From positions 1 through 35,542 of the forward strand of contig NZ_CAJURR010000023.1 of the NCBI RefSeq assembly GCF_910589175.1: 35,542 nucleotides of DNA. Direction: 5' to 3'. The stretch comes from an uncultured Lactobacillus sp. Lineage in GTDB: Bacteria; Bacillota; Bacilli; Lactobacillales; Lactobacillaceae. Positions within the stretch are counted from its first letter, which is position 1. Every line of letters starts with the position of its first letter. Positions 1 to 9,471 of the stretch are shown here, one piece after another. The notes below the pieces were generated by a model that saw only the letters and a program-made list of their open reading frames with translations, did no database searches and was not told the DNA's origin. Position numbers and translations under genes: made by a program.

Positions 1-1422
1 CAATCGGATATCTATTCTTTAGGAATAATTCTTTACAAATTATTGACTGGTACAGTTCCTTTTACTGGAGAAAATGCTGTTGCAGTTGCTCTAAAGCATT
101 TCCAAGAAAAAACACCATCTTTAAGAGATAAAAATCCTAACGTTCCCCAAGCTTTAGAAAATGTTGTTTTTAAAGCTACAGCAAAAGATCCACGAGATCG
201 GTATAAATCCGCTTTAGAAATGAAAGCGGACTTGGATACGTGTCTTGATCCAAAACGTAAGGATGAGCCGATTTTTAAGCCCGAGCATGATCCGTCTACT
301 GATGAAACTATTGTTGTTCCTCCTCTTGAAGGAAGCGTTCATAATAAAGATCATGAAGTGCAAGCAAAGGAAGAACCTAGAGAAGAAAAAAAGAGTCTGT
401 TTAAAAATCTTAAGGGTCATACATGGTGGTGGCTAGGAGCTATAATTGCATTTTGTGTAATTATGGTAATTCTATTCTTTGCTCTTGGTAGAAAAGATAT
501 GGTAGATATTCCTAATATTAATCGTATGAGTCAGACGCAGGCTAAGAAATCTCTTCAATCTTCTAATTTAAAAATTGGAAAAATTACTTATGAATATTCT
601 GATAGTGTTCCAAAAGGAGAAGTAATTAGAACAGACCCTCCGATTGGATCTCAGATAAAAGATGGAGAAAAAGTTAACTTAGTTTTATCTCGAGGTAGTC
701 ATCTTGTTGAAATGCCAAATGTAATTGGAGAGTCTTATTCTCTTGCACGGAAACAGCTGGTTAAACTGGGCTTTACTGTTACTAAAACTGAAGAATACTC
801 TCCTAGTCCTAAAAACCAGGTTAATGCTCAAGATATTGAACCAGGTCAGGAAGTAAATCCTAATAAATCAACAGTGACTTTGTTGGTTTCGAAGGGGCCT
901 AGTTCGGCGAGTAGTACCCGATCTAGACGAAATACAATAAAATTAAGAGATATCGTGGGATATTCATTGAAAGGTGCCCGAGATTATGCACGGGAACATC
1001 ATTTATCACTTAAAGTTGAAGAAGAAGACTCAGATGGTAAAAATGATGGTACAGTTTTACGTCAATCCCCAGAATCAGGTACTGACATGAATCCTGGGGA
1101 TACGTTAACGATAGTAGTAGCAAAAGCTAAGAAAAGCAATTCTACTGATACTTCAAGCAGTTCAACTACTACCACTACTGTTACAAAATCTTATACTATT
1201 AATTATCCAGGAAGTGCTGATCAAAGCGGATCAGAAAAAACGCCAGATCATATTCAGGTATATGTTTCTGATGATGGACATTCAATTAATAATATTTACA
1301 AAGACATGAACATTACTTCTGAACAAACTTTTACCATTCCGTTTAAGTTAAGCAAAAAAAATGGGCATATAAAAATATTGCGAAATGGTGAAACGATTTT
1401 AGATGAGGACGTTAATAAATAA
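1..1422 (+). CDS. prkC: PASTA-domain Ser/Thr protein kinase, 3' part (5' end outside window)
   Basis: Membrane kinase that senses muropeptides or lipid II and phosphorylates cell-wall and translation proteins. The reading frame is open from base 1. The first residues ([16 protein letters not shown]) match kinase subdomain IX, so the ATP-binding and catalytic lobes lie upstream of the window. After the kinase C-lobe and an acidic linker, one membrane segment lies at about bases 421-489 ([10 protein letters not shown]...). Three PASTA repeats follow at about 500-700, 701-897 and 930-1130. A Ser/Thr-rich stretch and a C-terminal domain of roughly 75 residues end the protein; by analogy with S. 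aureus PknB this may be Ig-like. The stop shares one base with the rsgA start (TAATG), which indicates coupling. A prpC phosphatase gene is expected just upstream but is not visible. Confidence 0.93.
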   Translation, partial: QSDIYSLGIILYKLLTGTVPFTGENAVAVALKHFQEKTPSLRDKNPNVPQALENVVFKATAKDPRDRYKSALEMKADLDTCLDPKRKDEPIFKPEHDPSTDETIVVPPLEGSVHNKDHEVQAKEEPREEKKSLFKNLKGHTWWWLGAIIAFCVIMVILFFALGRKDMVDIPNINRMSQTQAKKSLQSSNLKIGKITYEYSDSVPKGEVIRTDPPIGSQIKDGEKVNLVLSRGSHLVEMPNVIGESYSLARKQLVKLGFTVTKTEEYSPSPKNQVNAQDIEPGQEVNPNKSTVTLLVSKGPSSASSTRSRRNTIKLRDIVGYSLKGARDYAREHHLSLKVEEEDSDGKNDGTVLRQSPESGTDMNPGDTLTIVVAKAKKSNSTDTSSSSTTTTTVTKSYTINYPGSADQSGSEKTPDHIQVYVSDDGHSINNIYKDMNITSEQTFTIPFKLSKKNGHIKILRNGETILDEDVNK

Positions 1423-2315
1423 TGAAAAAAGCAGAAGGAACGATTATTAGTGCTATCTCAGGCTACTATGATGTCGAAATTGATAATAAAGTAGTTAGAA
1501 CGAGAGCACGAGGAGTTTTTAGAGATCGTAAACAAAAGCCACTGGTAGGAGATAGAGTAGTAGTTCAACTAGATGATCAGGGAATGAACTATTTAATTGA
1601 AATATTGTCACGCATTAATGAAATAGGGCGGCCAGCGGTGGCAAATGTGTCTAGAGTATTGTTAGTAATTTCCGCTGTTGAACCCGACTTTTCACTTGAA
1701 TTATTGGATAGATATTTAACATTTTTTGCTTGGAAAAATGTTGGCGTAGTCATTTATTTGTCAAAATCGGATATTACTTCTTCTGAAAGATTAAAAGATA
1801 TTCAAACTGAGTTAGAATACTACCAAAGAATTGGGTATCCTGTTTTTGAAGATGCAGAAAAACTGGAAAATGAGCTTCCAAAAATGATCGATAAGGATCA
1901 GATTTGGACCTTAGCTGGGCAATCAGGTGCTGGCAAGTCAACATTATTGAATAAGCTGGAGAGTGAAGCAAAGCAGGCAACAGGAGCAATTTCAACTGCT
2001 TTAAATCGTGGAAAACATACCACAAGACAAGTAACACTATTTAAATACGGCTCTGGCTTTATTGCTGATACTCCTGGTTTTTCAGCTATTGATCTCTTTA
2101 AGATCAAAGTTGATGATCTAAGAAATTACTTTTATGATTTAAAAGAAGCAAGTGCAAACTGCAAATTTAGAGGTTGTCAACATATTAAAGAGCCTGGTTG
2201 CGAGGTTAAAAAACTTGTAGAAGAGGGTAAAATAGCGCGCAGTCGTTATGAATCTTATTTAAAAATTAGACAAGAAATTTCTGACAATAGAATGCCAGAG
2301 TATTTAAAGAAATAG
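1422..2315 (+). CDS. rsgA: Ribosome small-subunit GTPase RsgA
   Basis: Circularly permuted GTPase that checks late 30S ribosome maturation. The 297 residues show an N-terminal OB-fold (about 1-70), then the permuted motif order: G4-like SKSD (114-117), P-loop GQSGAGKST (166-174), G3 DTPG (216-219), and a C-terminal zinc knuckle with C247, C252, H254 and C260. The G4 motif is SKSD rather than the usual NKxD or TKxD, a mild variation. Its ATG overlaps the last base of the kinase stop; a GAGGA about 12 bases upstream may serve as ribosome binding site. In B. subtilis the homologue CpgA (YloQ) also follows prkC and is a substrate of that kinase, so a functional link is likely here. Confidence 0.96.
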   Translation: MKKAEGTIISAISGYYDVEIDNKVVRTRARGVFRDRKQKPLVGDRVVVQLDDQGMNYLIEILSRINEIGRPAVANVSRVLLVISAVEPDFSLELLDRYLTFFAWKNVGVVIYLSKSDITSSERLKDIQTELEYYQRIGYPVFEDAEKLENELPKMIDKDQIWTLAGQSGAGKSTLLNKLESEAKQATGAISTALNRGKHTTRQVTLFKYGSGFIADTPGFSAIDLFKIKVDDLRNYFYDLKEASANCKFRGCQHIKEPGCEVKKLVEEGKIARSRYESYLKIRQEISDNRMPEYLKK

Positions 2316-2323
2316 GTGAAACT

Positions 2324-2974
2324 ATGATAGCACCATCAATTTTGAATGCAGATAATATGCATTTAAGTCGCGATATTAAAGCCGCTATTGAAAGCGGTAT
2401 AGATAGATTCCATATTGATATTATGGATGGGCACTTTGTACCTAATTTGTCATATGGACCAGAATTGGTAAAAGACTTTAAGCGATCTTTTCCGTTAACA
2501 GATGCTGAAATTCATTTAATGAGTAATGACTTAGAAACGACATTGCCTCTCTTTGTAGAAGCTGGATGTGATCTTTTAGAATTTCATTATGAAGCAACTG
2601 ATAATCCTGAATATTGGCTAAAATATTTAAAGGATAATAATGTTCGATGTGGAATGGCAATCAATCCGTCTACACCAGTACAAAAATTACAACCATTTTT
2701 AAAAGAATTAGATCAAGTGCTTTTGATGACAGTAAAACCTGGTTTCGGTGGGCAAAAGTTTGAAGAAGAGTCAGTTGAGCGTTTGGTTGAACTTAAGAAC
2801 ATGATTGAAGCAGAGAATTTAAGTATACCCATTGAAGTTGATGGTGGGATTGAGCCTAAGACTTTAAAGCTTACTCGGGATGCTGGAGCAACAATTTTTG
2901 TCGCTGGGTCTTATATTTTTAAAAATGGAAGTATTGCAGATCAAGTTATGAAATTAAAAAAAGAAGACAAATGA
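2324..2974 (+). CDS. rpe: Ribulose-phosphate 3-epimerase
   Basis: Interconverts ribulose 5-phosphate and xylulose 5-phosphate in the pentose phosphate/phosphoketolase pathway; cytosolic TIM barrel with a divalent metal. The 216-residue product starts APSILNAD and carries the family motif HIDIMDGHFVPN (H30 and D32 are likely metal ligands), then MTVKPGFGGQ and VDGGI (a metal or catalytic Asp). Length is normal. AGGTGA before the ATG is a good ribosome binding site. It lies 8 bases after rsgA and overlaps thiN by four bases (ATGA), so rsgA-rpe-thiN are probably translated from one mRNA with prkC. Confidence 0.97.
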   Translation: MIAPSILNADNMHLSRDIKAAIESGIDRFHIDIMDGHFVPNLSYGPELVKDFKRSFPLTDAEIHLMSNDLETTLPLFVEAGCDLLEFHYEATDNPEYWLKYLKDNNVRCGMAINPSTPVQKLQPFLKELDQVLLMTVKPGFGGQKFEEESVERLVELKNMIEAENLSIPIEVDGGIEPKTLKLTRDAGATIFVAGSYIFKNGSIADQVMKLKKEDK

Positions 2975-3639
2975 GAGCAATTGCATTATTAGGTGGTCCA
3001 AAAGAAGAATGGCCACATAATTTAGCCACTGAAATTAAAGAAGCACGTAAAAAAGGCGCCCTAATTATGGCTAGTGATCGGGGCAGCCTTTTTTTATTAG
3101 AATTAGGAATAGTACCGGACGTCGCCTTAGGAGACTATGATTCATTGACTGTTGATGAAAGAGAAATCGTTGAAAGCAAAGTTAAGGATATGCGCTATTC
3201 GAATCCAATTAAAGATTTTACGGATTCTGAAATGTTGTTTTATGCTGCATTTGTCGATTATCGAGTTGACAGCTTAACAGTATATGGAGCAACCGGGGGA
3301 AGACTGGATCATTTTTTTGTTAATATGTATGCTATTCTGAAAGCTCCGTTTGATAGATTTAAAGAAAAAATTGAATTCATCGATAAGCAAAATATTATCC
3401 GTTTTTTTGGAAAAGGACATCACATACTTTCTTATAAATCCGACTATAAGTATTTAGGAATTGGAACTTTAACAGAAACTAAAAAATTTAGTATTAAAAA
3501 TGCGAGATATGATTTACAGCCCATTAATTTGTCAGGGCCGACAGTCTATTCATCAAATGAGTATGTGAATAGGCAAGCCATAGAGATTTCTTGCGAGTCT
3601 GGAACATTAATTGTAATCAATAGTCGAGATAAAAAATAA
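2971..3639 (+). CDS. thiN: Thiamine pyrophosphokinase
   Basis: Transfers pyrophosphate from ATP to thiamine, making thiamine diphosphate. A phosphoketolase-based heterofermenter or facultative metabolism needs that cofactor, and scavenging lactobacilli take up thiamine rather than make it. The 222 residues show the family signatures: ASDRGS near residue 34, ALGDYDSL near 50, NPIKDFTDSEM near 77 (substrate-binding KDxTD) and the glycine-rich GATGGRLDHFFVN near 105. The C-terminal half is the beta-sandwich domain. The ATG overlaps the rpe stop by ATGA. It is the last gene of the prkC-rsgA-rpe-thiN run and is followed at once by a strong palindromic terminator. Confidence 0.95.
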   Translation: MRAIALLGGPKEEWPHNLATEIKEARKKGALIMASDRGSLFLLELGIVPDVALGDYDSLTVDEREIVESKVKDMRYSNPIKDFTDSEMLFYAAFVDYRVDSLTVYGATGGRLDHFFVNMYAILKAPFDRFKEKIEFIDKQNIIRFFGKGHHILSYKSDYKYLGIGTLTETKKFSIKNARYDLQPINLSGPTVYSSNEYVNRQAIEISCESGTLIVINSRDKK

Positions 3640-3675
3640 AAGGGATCAAGATTAATCTTGATCCCTTTTATTTTT
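3632..3675. terminator. Bidirectional terminator between thiN and rpmB
   Basis: A perfect 44-base palindrome whose core is AAAAGGGATCAAGATT facing its exact complement with no unpaired bases, flanked by A-rich and T-rich ends. A transcript from either strand ends in a stem followed by U residues, so it can stop both thiN (+) and rpmB (-), which converge here. Confidence 0.9.
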
Positions 3676-3684
3676 ACTTCTTAA

Positions 3685-3870
3685 TTAGACACGTTTAACC
3701 TTACCGGATTTCAAAGCGCGAGCAGATACCCAAACACGCTTTGGCTTACCGTCAACAAGGATGCGAACTTTTTGAAGGTTTGGCTTCCATGAACGCCGCA
3801 CGGAGTTCAAAGCCTTTGAACGCTTGTTACCAAAGACCGTCTTGCGGCCAGTAATAATGTCTTTTGCCAT
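3685..3870 (-). CDS. rpmB: 50S ribosomal protein L28
   Basis: Component of the large ribosomal subunit. The 61-residue basic protein begins [15 protein letters not shown] and contains HSVRRSW-type and [21 protein letters not shown] L28 signatures (here [10 protein letters not shown] and [10 protein letters not shown]). The start is the ATG at 3870, because AAAGGAGGG lies 9-15 bases upstream; a longer open frame to 3939 has no ribosome binding site of its own. The cysteine pairs of zinc-binding L28 forms are absent, so this is the C-minus type. Its minus-strand position next to the plus-strand Gls24-like gene matches the usual Firmicutes arrangement. Confidence 0.96.
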   Translation of the reverse strand: MAKDIITGRKTVFGNKRSKALNSVRRSWKPNLQKVRILVDGKPKRVWVSARALKSGKVKRV

Positions 3871-3910
3871 TTGTGCTAAACCCTCCTTTATGTTGTTGTA
3901 GTACTTATTT

Positions 3911-3939
3911 AATTTATCACAGCTTTTAGAATTGTGCAA
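3911..3939 (-). promoter_or_regulatory. Predicted promoter of rpmB
   Basis: On the minus strand: -35 TTGCAC (3939-3934), 17-base spacer, -10 TAAATT (3916-3911) preceded by TGA, an extended -10 element. Transcription would begin about 35 bases before the L28 ATG. Confidence 0.55.
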
Positions 3940-3972
3940 TATTGTCTTTCCATTTTCTTAAAACTAACATTG

Positions 3973-4000
3973 TTGATATAAAAGCCTGCTGTGTTAAAAT
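3973..4000 (+). promoter_or_regulatory. Predicted promoter of the gls24-like gene, fakA and recG
   Basis: TTGATA (3973-3978), 16-base spacer, TAAAAT (3995-4000) preceded by TGT, giving an extended -10. It is divergent from the rpmB promoter and sits about 40 bases before the ATG at 4041. Confidence 0.55.
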
Positions 4001-4040
4001 AAATTGAGAAAAAATTGTTCTTCGTTAATGGAGGAATACG

Positions 4041-4403
4041 ATGGCTGTTAAAATTAAAACAAAATATGGCTTAATTGATATTTCAAATAGTGTAATTGCT
4101 ACTGTCGTAGGCGGAGCAGCTACTTCGAACTATGGTGTAGTTGGAATGGCTTCAAAGAACGCTTTACGGGACGGAGCTTACACTATTTTAAACCGTGAAA
4201 ATTATCGTCGCGGTGTTGTAATTAAAACTAATGATAATCAAATCGTCGTTGATGTATATATTATTGTGGGTTATGGTCTAAAAATTTCGGAAGTAAGTCA
4301 CAATGTCCAAGATAGTGTAAAATACAATCTTGAAAATCTTTTAGGCATTAAGACTAAGTCGGTTAACGTTATTGTTCAAGGCGTAAAGATTTTAGACGAT
4401 TAA
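4041..4403 (+). CDS. Asp23/Gls24 family envelope stress protein (YloU-like)
   Basis: A 120-residue protein of the Asp23/Gls24 family (DUF322). Motifs include GLIDISNSVIATVVGGAA at the N terminus, YGVVGMASKNALRDG and the central VDVYIIVGYGLKISEVSHNVQ, typical of the alkaline-shock family. Molecular role is poorly defined: relatives are membrane-anchored or cytosolic and respond to envelope or general stress. In B. subtilis yloU precedes yloV as here. The ATG follows a strong GGAGG. The next gene, fakA, starts 21 bases later, so the two are probably cotranscribed. Confidence 0.9.
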   Translation: MAVKIKTKYGLIDISNSVIATVVGGAATSNYGVVGMASKNALRDGAYTILNRENYRRGVVIKTNDNQIVVDVYIIVGYGLKISEVSHNVQDSVKYNLENLLGIKTKSVNVIVQGVKILDD

Positions 4404-4424
4404 TGCATTCTGGAGGAGTTAATT

Positions 4425-6089
4425 GTGGTTTTAACTGAAATTAATAGTGATCAATTCAGAGATATGGTTCGTGCAGCAACTCATCGCATGGGCAAGAATG
4501 CTGAATTTGTAAATAAATTAAATGTTTTCCCAGTACCTGATGGTGATACTGGAACTAATATGAATTTAACCATTGAAAGCGGCGCAAAAGCTGTTAATGA
4601 GAATCTTAGTGAATCTGTTGGCGACCTAACTGAAAGTCTTTCAAAGGGTATGTTGATGGGAGCTCGTGGTAACAGTGGAGTTATAACTTCTCAATTATTT
4701 AGAGGTTTTTATAAAGCTACTGAAGGAAAAGATACGTTAACTGCTCAAGATTTAGCTAATGCTTTTGCAAATGGTGTTACAACTGCATATAAAGCAGTTA
4801 TGAAACCTGTTGAAGGAACTATTTTAACTGTTGCTCGTGTTGCAGCTGAAGAAGGTAAAAACAAGGCAAACGAAACTGATGATGTCAGCGAAGTAATGAA
4901 AGCGGTAGTTGATGGAGCTAAAAAGGCTTTGAAGACTACGCCAGATTTATTACCAGTTTTAAAGCAAGTTGGAGTAGTAGACTCAGGTGGTCAGGGATTG
5001 GTATTTATCTACCAAGGCTTTTTAGAGGGAGTTCTTGGCGAAAAGGATAATGATGACTACCAACTAGATGAAGGTGAAATGGATGAGTTAATTAATGCAG
5101 CTCACCACCAAGCTGAATCTGCTCAAGTTCAATTGTCAACTAGTGATATTAAGAATGGTTACTGTACCGAAATTATGGTTGACCTAACTGCTGATGTTCC
5201 AAATAAAGAAGAATTCAATCTTGAACAATTTAGAGAACATCTATCTAACTTAGGTGATTCACTTTTAGCTGTTTCAGATGGTGAAGTGGCTAAAGTTCAC
5301 GTTCATACAGAACATCCAGGAGATGTTTTTACATACGGTCAAAAATTTGGACAACTAGGTAAAATTAAGATCGATAATATGCGGATTCAACATGAAACTA
5401 TCTTAGAAAATAACGAAGAACAAGAAGAAAATGTTGATTTTGCAGTTATTGCAGTTGCTTCAGGTCATGGAATCCGTGAATTGTTTAAGAGTGAAGGCGT
5501 AAATAGAATTATTTCTGGTGGACAAACTATGAATCCATCAACTAAGGATATTATGGACGCTATTACTAAATCTGGTGCTAAAAAAGCTATTATTTTACCA
5601 AATAACGGTAATATTATCATGGCTGCTAAGCAAGCTGCTGAAGTTAGTGAAATTCCGGTTGGAATCGTGCCAACAAAGACAATTTCTCAAGGATTAACTG
5701 CAATGCTTTCCTTTGATCCAGATGCTTCAGTCGAGGAAAATGTTGAAGCAATGTCTGAAGACTTAGATACTGTTAAATCTGGTGAAGTCACTAAAGCAAT
5801 CCGTGACACTAAGATTGATGATATTGAAGTTAAAAAGGATGATTATCTTGGAATTGTTGATGGAACCATTAAGGTTGATAACCCAGATTTGGTTGATACA
5901 ACAGTTTCAATGATTGAAAAAATGTTAGATGAAGATAGTGAAATTATCACTATTATGTATGGTAGTGATGCTACCAGAGCAGAAGCTGACGAAGTAGTTA
6001 AAAAACTTAAAGCTACTCATGATGATTTGGAATTTGAAGTTCATGATGGTGGCCAGCCAGTATACTACTTCTTAGTATCCGTGGAATAA
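4425..6089 (+). CDS. fakA: Fatty acid kinase catalytic subunit FakA (YloV/DAK2 family)
   Basis: ATP-dependent kinase that phosphorylates fatty acids bound to FakB carrier proteins. The acyl-phosphate product feeds PlsX/PlsY phospholipid synthesis, so it connects to plsX two genes downstream. The 554-residue length fits FakA. The N-terminal DhaL domain has the metal/ATP motif PVPDGDTGTNM (residues 37-46; D39 and D41 bind magnesium) and GARGNSGVITSQ. A middle domain and a C-terminal DegV-like half follow (IISGGQTMNPST, ILPNNGNI). Translation starts at GTG (4425), set 7 bases after GGAGGAG. No FakB gene is in the window, so it must be elsewhere. Confidence 0.9.
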   Translation: MVLTEINSDQFRDMVRAATHRMGKNAEFVNKLNVFPVPDGDTGTNMNLTIESGAKAVNENLSESVGDLTESLSKGMLMGARGNSGVITSQLFRGFYKATEGKDTLTAQDLANAFANGVTTAYKAVMKPVEGTILTVARVAAEEGKNKANETDDVSEVMKAVVDGAKKALKTTPDLLPVLKQVGVVDSGGQGLVFIYQGFLEGVLGEKDNDDYQLDEGEMDELINAAHHQAESAQVQLSTSDIKNGYCTEIMVDLTADVPNKEEFNLEQFREHLSNLGDSLLAVSDGEVAKVHVHTEHPGDVFTYGQKFGQLGKIKIDNMRIQHETILENNEEQEENVDFAVIAVASGHGIRELFKSEGVNRIISGGQTMNPSTKDIMDAITKSGAKKAIILPNNGNIIMAAKQAAEVSEIPVGIVPTKTISQGLTAMLSFDPDASVEENVEAMSEDLDTVKSGEVTKAIRDTKIDDIEVKKDDYLGIVDGTIKVDNPDLVDTTVSMIEKMLDEDSEIITIMYGSDATRAEADEVVKKLKATHDDLEFEVHDGGQPVYYFLVSVE

Positions 6090-6092
6090 AAT

Positions 6093-8132
6093 ATGAATAA
6101 TAAGCAGAGTAAGTTATTTGAACCAGTAACTGAGTTAAAGGGTGTAGGGGCAAAGACAGCTACAGCTTTGGCCAGTCTTGGCATCAATACAATTTATGAT
6201 TTACTATTTTATTTTCCTTTTAGATATGATGATTTAGAGACAATTCCTCTTGATCAAATTGAAGATGGGCAGAAAGTCTTATTAAAGGGAATGGTGGTAA
6301 CAGATCCATTTGTTAGCCGATTTGGTTATCGAAAAACAAGACTCAGCTTTAAAATGAAAATTGATCATGACATTATCATGGTCAATTTTTTTAATCAGCC
6401 CTGGTTAAAGGATAAAGTGGAATCAGGTAAGGAAGTTGCAGTATATGGTAAGTATCAAGTGGCCCGGCAGGCATTAAGTGGTTTTAAATTAGTAGCTGAA
6501 AAGAAAGATTCAGGTTTTGCTCCTATTTATTCTGTCAATCGTCATTTGAAGCAAAATAAGCTGCAAAAGCTAATTGATCTTGCTTTAGAGGAAGCTATAA
6601 ATGAAGTTGGAGAAACAATCCCAGCTTCTATAAGAGAAAAATATCGCTTGCTTTCTGATCGCGTTTTGGTAGAAAAGATGCATCATCCCAAAAATGGAAA
6701 TGAGGCGAAGATAGCACGGCGAAGTGCTATTTTTAGAGAATTTTTTCTTTTTCAAATGCAACTTGCTCAACTTCTTTCCCAAAGAAATGAAGATGCACCT
6801 GGGGTAGAAAAGAAATATGATTTAGCTGCTGTTAAAGAATTAATTGAAGAAATTCCATTTGAGTTATCTGATGATCAAAAAAAAGTGGTGAATGAAATCT
6901 TTGCAGATCTTCATTCTAAAAGACAAATGCGAAGACTATTGCAGGGAGACGTGGGTAGCGGTAAAACCGTAGTATCGGTTTTTGCAATTTATGCAGCTGT
7001 TACTGCGGGCTATCAAGCTGCATTAATGGTGCCAACAGAAATTTTAGCGCAGCAGCATTTTGCTAAAATAGATGAATTACTGAAGCCCTTAGGTGTTCGA
7101 GTTGCCTTATTGACGGGAGACACTAAGGATTTAGAAAAGAAAGAAATTTATCGTGAATTAGATGATGGAACAATCAATGTTGTGATTGGGACCCATGCCT
7201 TAATCCAAAAAGATGTTCATTTTAAAGATCTAGGCCTCGTTATAATTGATGAGCAACACAGATTTGGAGTAAATCAAAGGAACACCCTAATTAAAAAAGG
7301 TGACGCACCTGATATATTGGCGATGACTGCAACTCCAATTCCTCGTACATTAGCCTTAACCGTATACGGAGATATGGCTGTTTCTGAAATTAGACACTTG
7401 CCAAAAGGAAGAAAGCCAGTAGTTTCGTCGTGGGCAACTTCTAGCAAATTGAGAGAGGTTCTTGATTTGATGCGTTCACAGTTAGATAAGGGTTTTCAAA
7501 TATATGTTGTAACTCCTTTAATTAGTGAATCAGAAAAAAGTGACTTAAAAAACGCTGAGGATTTACAAGCAAAAATTGCTCATTACTTTAAAGACGAAAA
7601 TGTTGTTTTGCTTCATGGTCAGATGAAAGGTGATCAGAAAAATGAAATTATGGATAGCTTTGCTGCGGGCAAGATTAATATTTTAGTTACCACAAGTGTA
7701 ATTGAAGTTGGTGTTGATGTCCCAAATGCAAATATGATGGTGATCTTTAATGCTGATCGCTTTGGATTAAGTCAATTGCATCAGTTGCGAGGAAGAATTG
7801 GCCGGGGGCAAACACAAAGTTTTTGTGTGTTTGTGAGTGATCCTAAAACAGAAATTGGTAAGAAACGGATGAACATTATTACCTCTACCAGTAACGGTTT
7901 TAAATTAGCAGAAGAAGATTTAAAACTACGTGGTGAAGGGGATGTTTTTGGAAAGGCTCAGTCTGGTTTGCCGCAGTTTCAAGTTGGCGATGTAGTAAAT
8001 GACTATAATGCCCTAGTTACAGCTCAAAAAGAAGCTCGTAACCTAATTAAGTCTGATCCAAATTTAACTAGTCCAGAAAATAAATTTTTACAAGAAGTGC
8101 TAAAATATAAGAAAGATTTGAATAATAATTAG
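6093..8132 (+). CDS. recG: ATP-dependent DNA helicase RecG
   Basis: Branch-migrating helicase that reverses stalled forks and processes Holliday junctions. The 679 residues contain an N-terminal wedge/OB region (about 1-230, opening with LKGVGAKTATAL), Walker A GDVGSGKT (about 288-295), DEQHRFG as the DEAH-equivalent box, the MTATPIPRTLA motif III, and C-terminal helicase motifs including TTSVIEVGVDVPNA and QLHQLRGRIGRG. Length is typical. The gene starts 3 bases after fakA, with GTGGAA as a weak ribosome binding site inside the fakA 3' end, so it is translated with its neighbour. Confidence 0.97.
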   Translation: MNNKQSKLFEPVTELKGVGAKTATALASLGINTIYDLLFYFPFRYDDLETIPLDQIEDGQKVLLKGMVVTDPFVSRFGYRKTRLSFKMKIDHDIIMVNFFNQPWLKDKVESGKEVAVYGKYQVARQALSGFKLVAEKKDSGFAPIYSVNRHLKQNKLQKLIDLALEEAINEVGETIPASIREKYRLLSDRVLVEKMHHPKNGNEAKIARRSAIFREFFLFQMQLAQLLSQRNEDAPGVEKKYDLAAVKELIEEIPFELSDDQKKVVNEIFADLHSKRQMRRLLQGDVGSGKTVVSVFAIYAAVTAGYQAALMVPTEILAQQHFAKIDELLKPLGVRVALLTGDTKDLEKKEIYRELDDGTINVVIGTHALIQKDVHFKDLGLVIIDEQHRFGVNQRNTLIKKGDAPDILAMTATPIPRTLALTVYGDMAVSEIRHLPKGRKPVVSSWATSSKLREVLDLMRSQLDKGFQIYVVTPLISESEKSDLKNAEDLQAKIAHYFKDENVVLLHGQMKGDQKNEIMDSFAAGKINILVTTSVIEVGVDVPNANMMVIFNADRFGLSQLHQLRGRIGRGQTQSFCVFVSDPKTEIGKKRMNIITSTSNGFKLAEEDLKLRGEGDVFGKAQSGLPQFQVGDVVNDYNALVTAQKEARNLIKSDPNLTSPENKFLQEVLKYKKDLNNN

Positions 8133-8149
8133 AAATAACCGGAGTGAAT

Positions 8150-9151
8150 ATGAAAACAATTGCAATTGATGCCATGGGAGGAGAAAATGCTCCTAAGGCT
8201 ATTGTTGATGCCGTATTAAAAGCAAAGCCAAAATTAAAAGATACAAAATTTGTTTTATTTGGGGATGAAGAAAAGATTAATAAACTAATTCCCGCCGAGC
8301 AAAAAGATAGAATTGACGTTATTGCAACGAGTGAAGTTATTGTTGATAGTGACGAGCCAGTAAAAGCAATTAGACGTAAGAAAGATTCTTCAATGGTTGT
8401 TGCTGCTAACTATGTAAAGTCAGGAAAAGCAGACGCCTTATTTTCACTCGGAAATACGGGTGCACTCTTAGCTTGCGGGATTTTTATTATTGGCCGAATT
8501 AAAGGTGTGGAACGTCCTGCTTTAATGCCAACTCTTCCCAGTGCTAAAAGCGAGGATGGCTTTAATATTATTGATGTTGGCGCAAATGCACAAAGTAAGC
8601 CTGAATATTTAGTACAATGGGCACAAATGGCTAATTTTTATGCTCAAAAAATTAGAAATATTAAAAATCCAACCGTGGTTTTATTAAATAATGGTGCAGA
8701 AGATGATAAAGGTGATCCGCTCCACCAAGAGGCCTATAAGCTTCTTAAAGCAACTGATCTTAATTTTATTGGTAATGCTGAAGGAAATGATTTAATGGAG
8801 GGTAAAGCCGATGTGATTGTAACAGATGGTTTTACTGGAAATGCCACTCTGAAGGCAATAGAAGGAACTGCAAGCGTAATTTTACGTCTGCTTAAGGATT
8901 CTTTGCTAAATAATGGATTACGTCCTAAGGTGGGAGCTTTATTAGCAAAGCCAGGGCTTACAGCACTAAAGAAAAGATTTGATACTGCGAGATATGGGGG
9001 AGCAGTTTTACTTGGAGTGAATGCACCTGTTGTAAAGACGCATGGTAGATCGAATACTCGTCCTATTTACTACACCTTATTACAAATTGATAAGATGTTG
9101 AGTCAAGATTTGGTTGGCGAATATAAAAAATACTTTAGTGAATCTCGCTAG
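8150..9151 (+). CDS. plsX: Phosphate acyltransferase PlsX
   Basis: Converts acyl-ACP to acyl-phosphate, the acyl donor for PlsY, in the first steps of phosphatidic acid synthesis at the membrane surface. The 333-residue product begins MKTIAIDAMGGENAP, the family hallmark, and has SLGNTGALLACG, IDVGANA and VTDGFTGNATLKA motifs. I chose the ATG at 8150 because CCGGAG precedes it at a suitable distance; an in-frame GTG six bases earlier lies inside that ribosome binding site. It follows recG by 17 bases. In many relatives fapR sits between them and fabD/fabG follow; here neither is present and acpP comes next. Confidence 0.96.
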   Translation: MKTIAIDAMGGENAPKAIVDAVLKAKPKLKDTKFVLFGDEEKINKLIPAEQKDRIDVIATSEVIVDSDEPVKAIRRKKDSSMVVAANYVKSGKADALFSLGNTGALLACGIFIIGRIKGVERPALMPTLPSAKSEDGFNIIDVGANAQSKPEYLVQWAQMANFYAQKIRNIKNPTVVLLNNGAEDDKGDPLHQEAYKLLKATDLNFIGNAEGNDLMEGKADVIVTDGFTGNATLKAIEGTASVILRLLKDSLLNNGLRPKVGALLAKPGLTALKKRFDTARYGGAVLLGVNAPVVKTHGRSNTRPIYYTLLQIDKMLSQDLVGEYKKYFSESR

Positions 9152-9205
9152 ACTTTAATATAAAAATGCCTTAGAATTAAACTAAACTTTTTTGGAGGTT
9201 AAAAA

Positions 9206-9448
9206 ATGACCGAAGAGGAAATTTTTAATAAAATTGCTGATATGATTTCAGAACGCTTTAGTATTGATCGTGATAAGATCACTAAAGATTTAAATTTTCA
9301 GAATGATTTAGATGCAGATTCAATTGATTTCGTTGAGTTAGTAATGGATCTAGAAGATACATTTGGAGCAGAGATTCCAGATGATGATGCGGAAAAATTA
9401 CAAACTGTTGGTGAAGCAGTAGAATATATTAAGAGTCACCAAAATTAA
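9206..9448 (+). CDS. acpP: Acyl carrier protein
   Basis: Small acidic carrier of fatty-acyl groups. The 80 residues carry the phosphopantetheine site DADSID with Ser39, and the acidic helices expected of ACP (FQNDLDADSIDFVELVMDLE). PlsX upstream uses acyl-ACP, so the pairing makes sense. TTTTTTGGAGG is a strong ribosome binding site. A possible weak promoter, TAGACT (9149-9154), 17 bases, TAGAAT (9172-9177), lies at the plsX stop, so acpP may have independent expression. Lactobacilli often hold another ACP in their main fab cluster; whether that is the case here cannot be seen. Confidence 0.95.
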   Translation: MTEEEIFNKIADMISERFSIDRDKITKDLNFQNDLDADSIDFVELVMDLEDTFGAEIPDDDAEKLQTVGEAVEYIKSHQN

Positions 9449-9471
9449 AATTTTAATCATTGAAATTTCAG

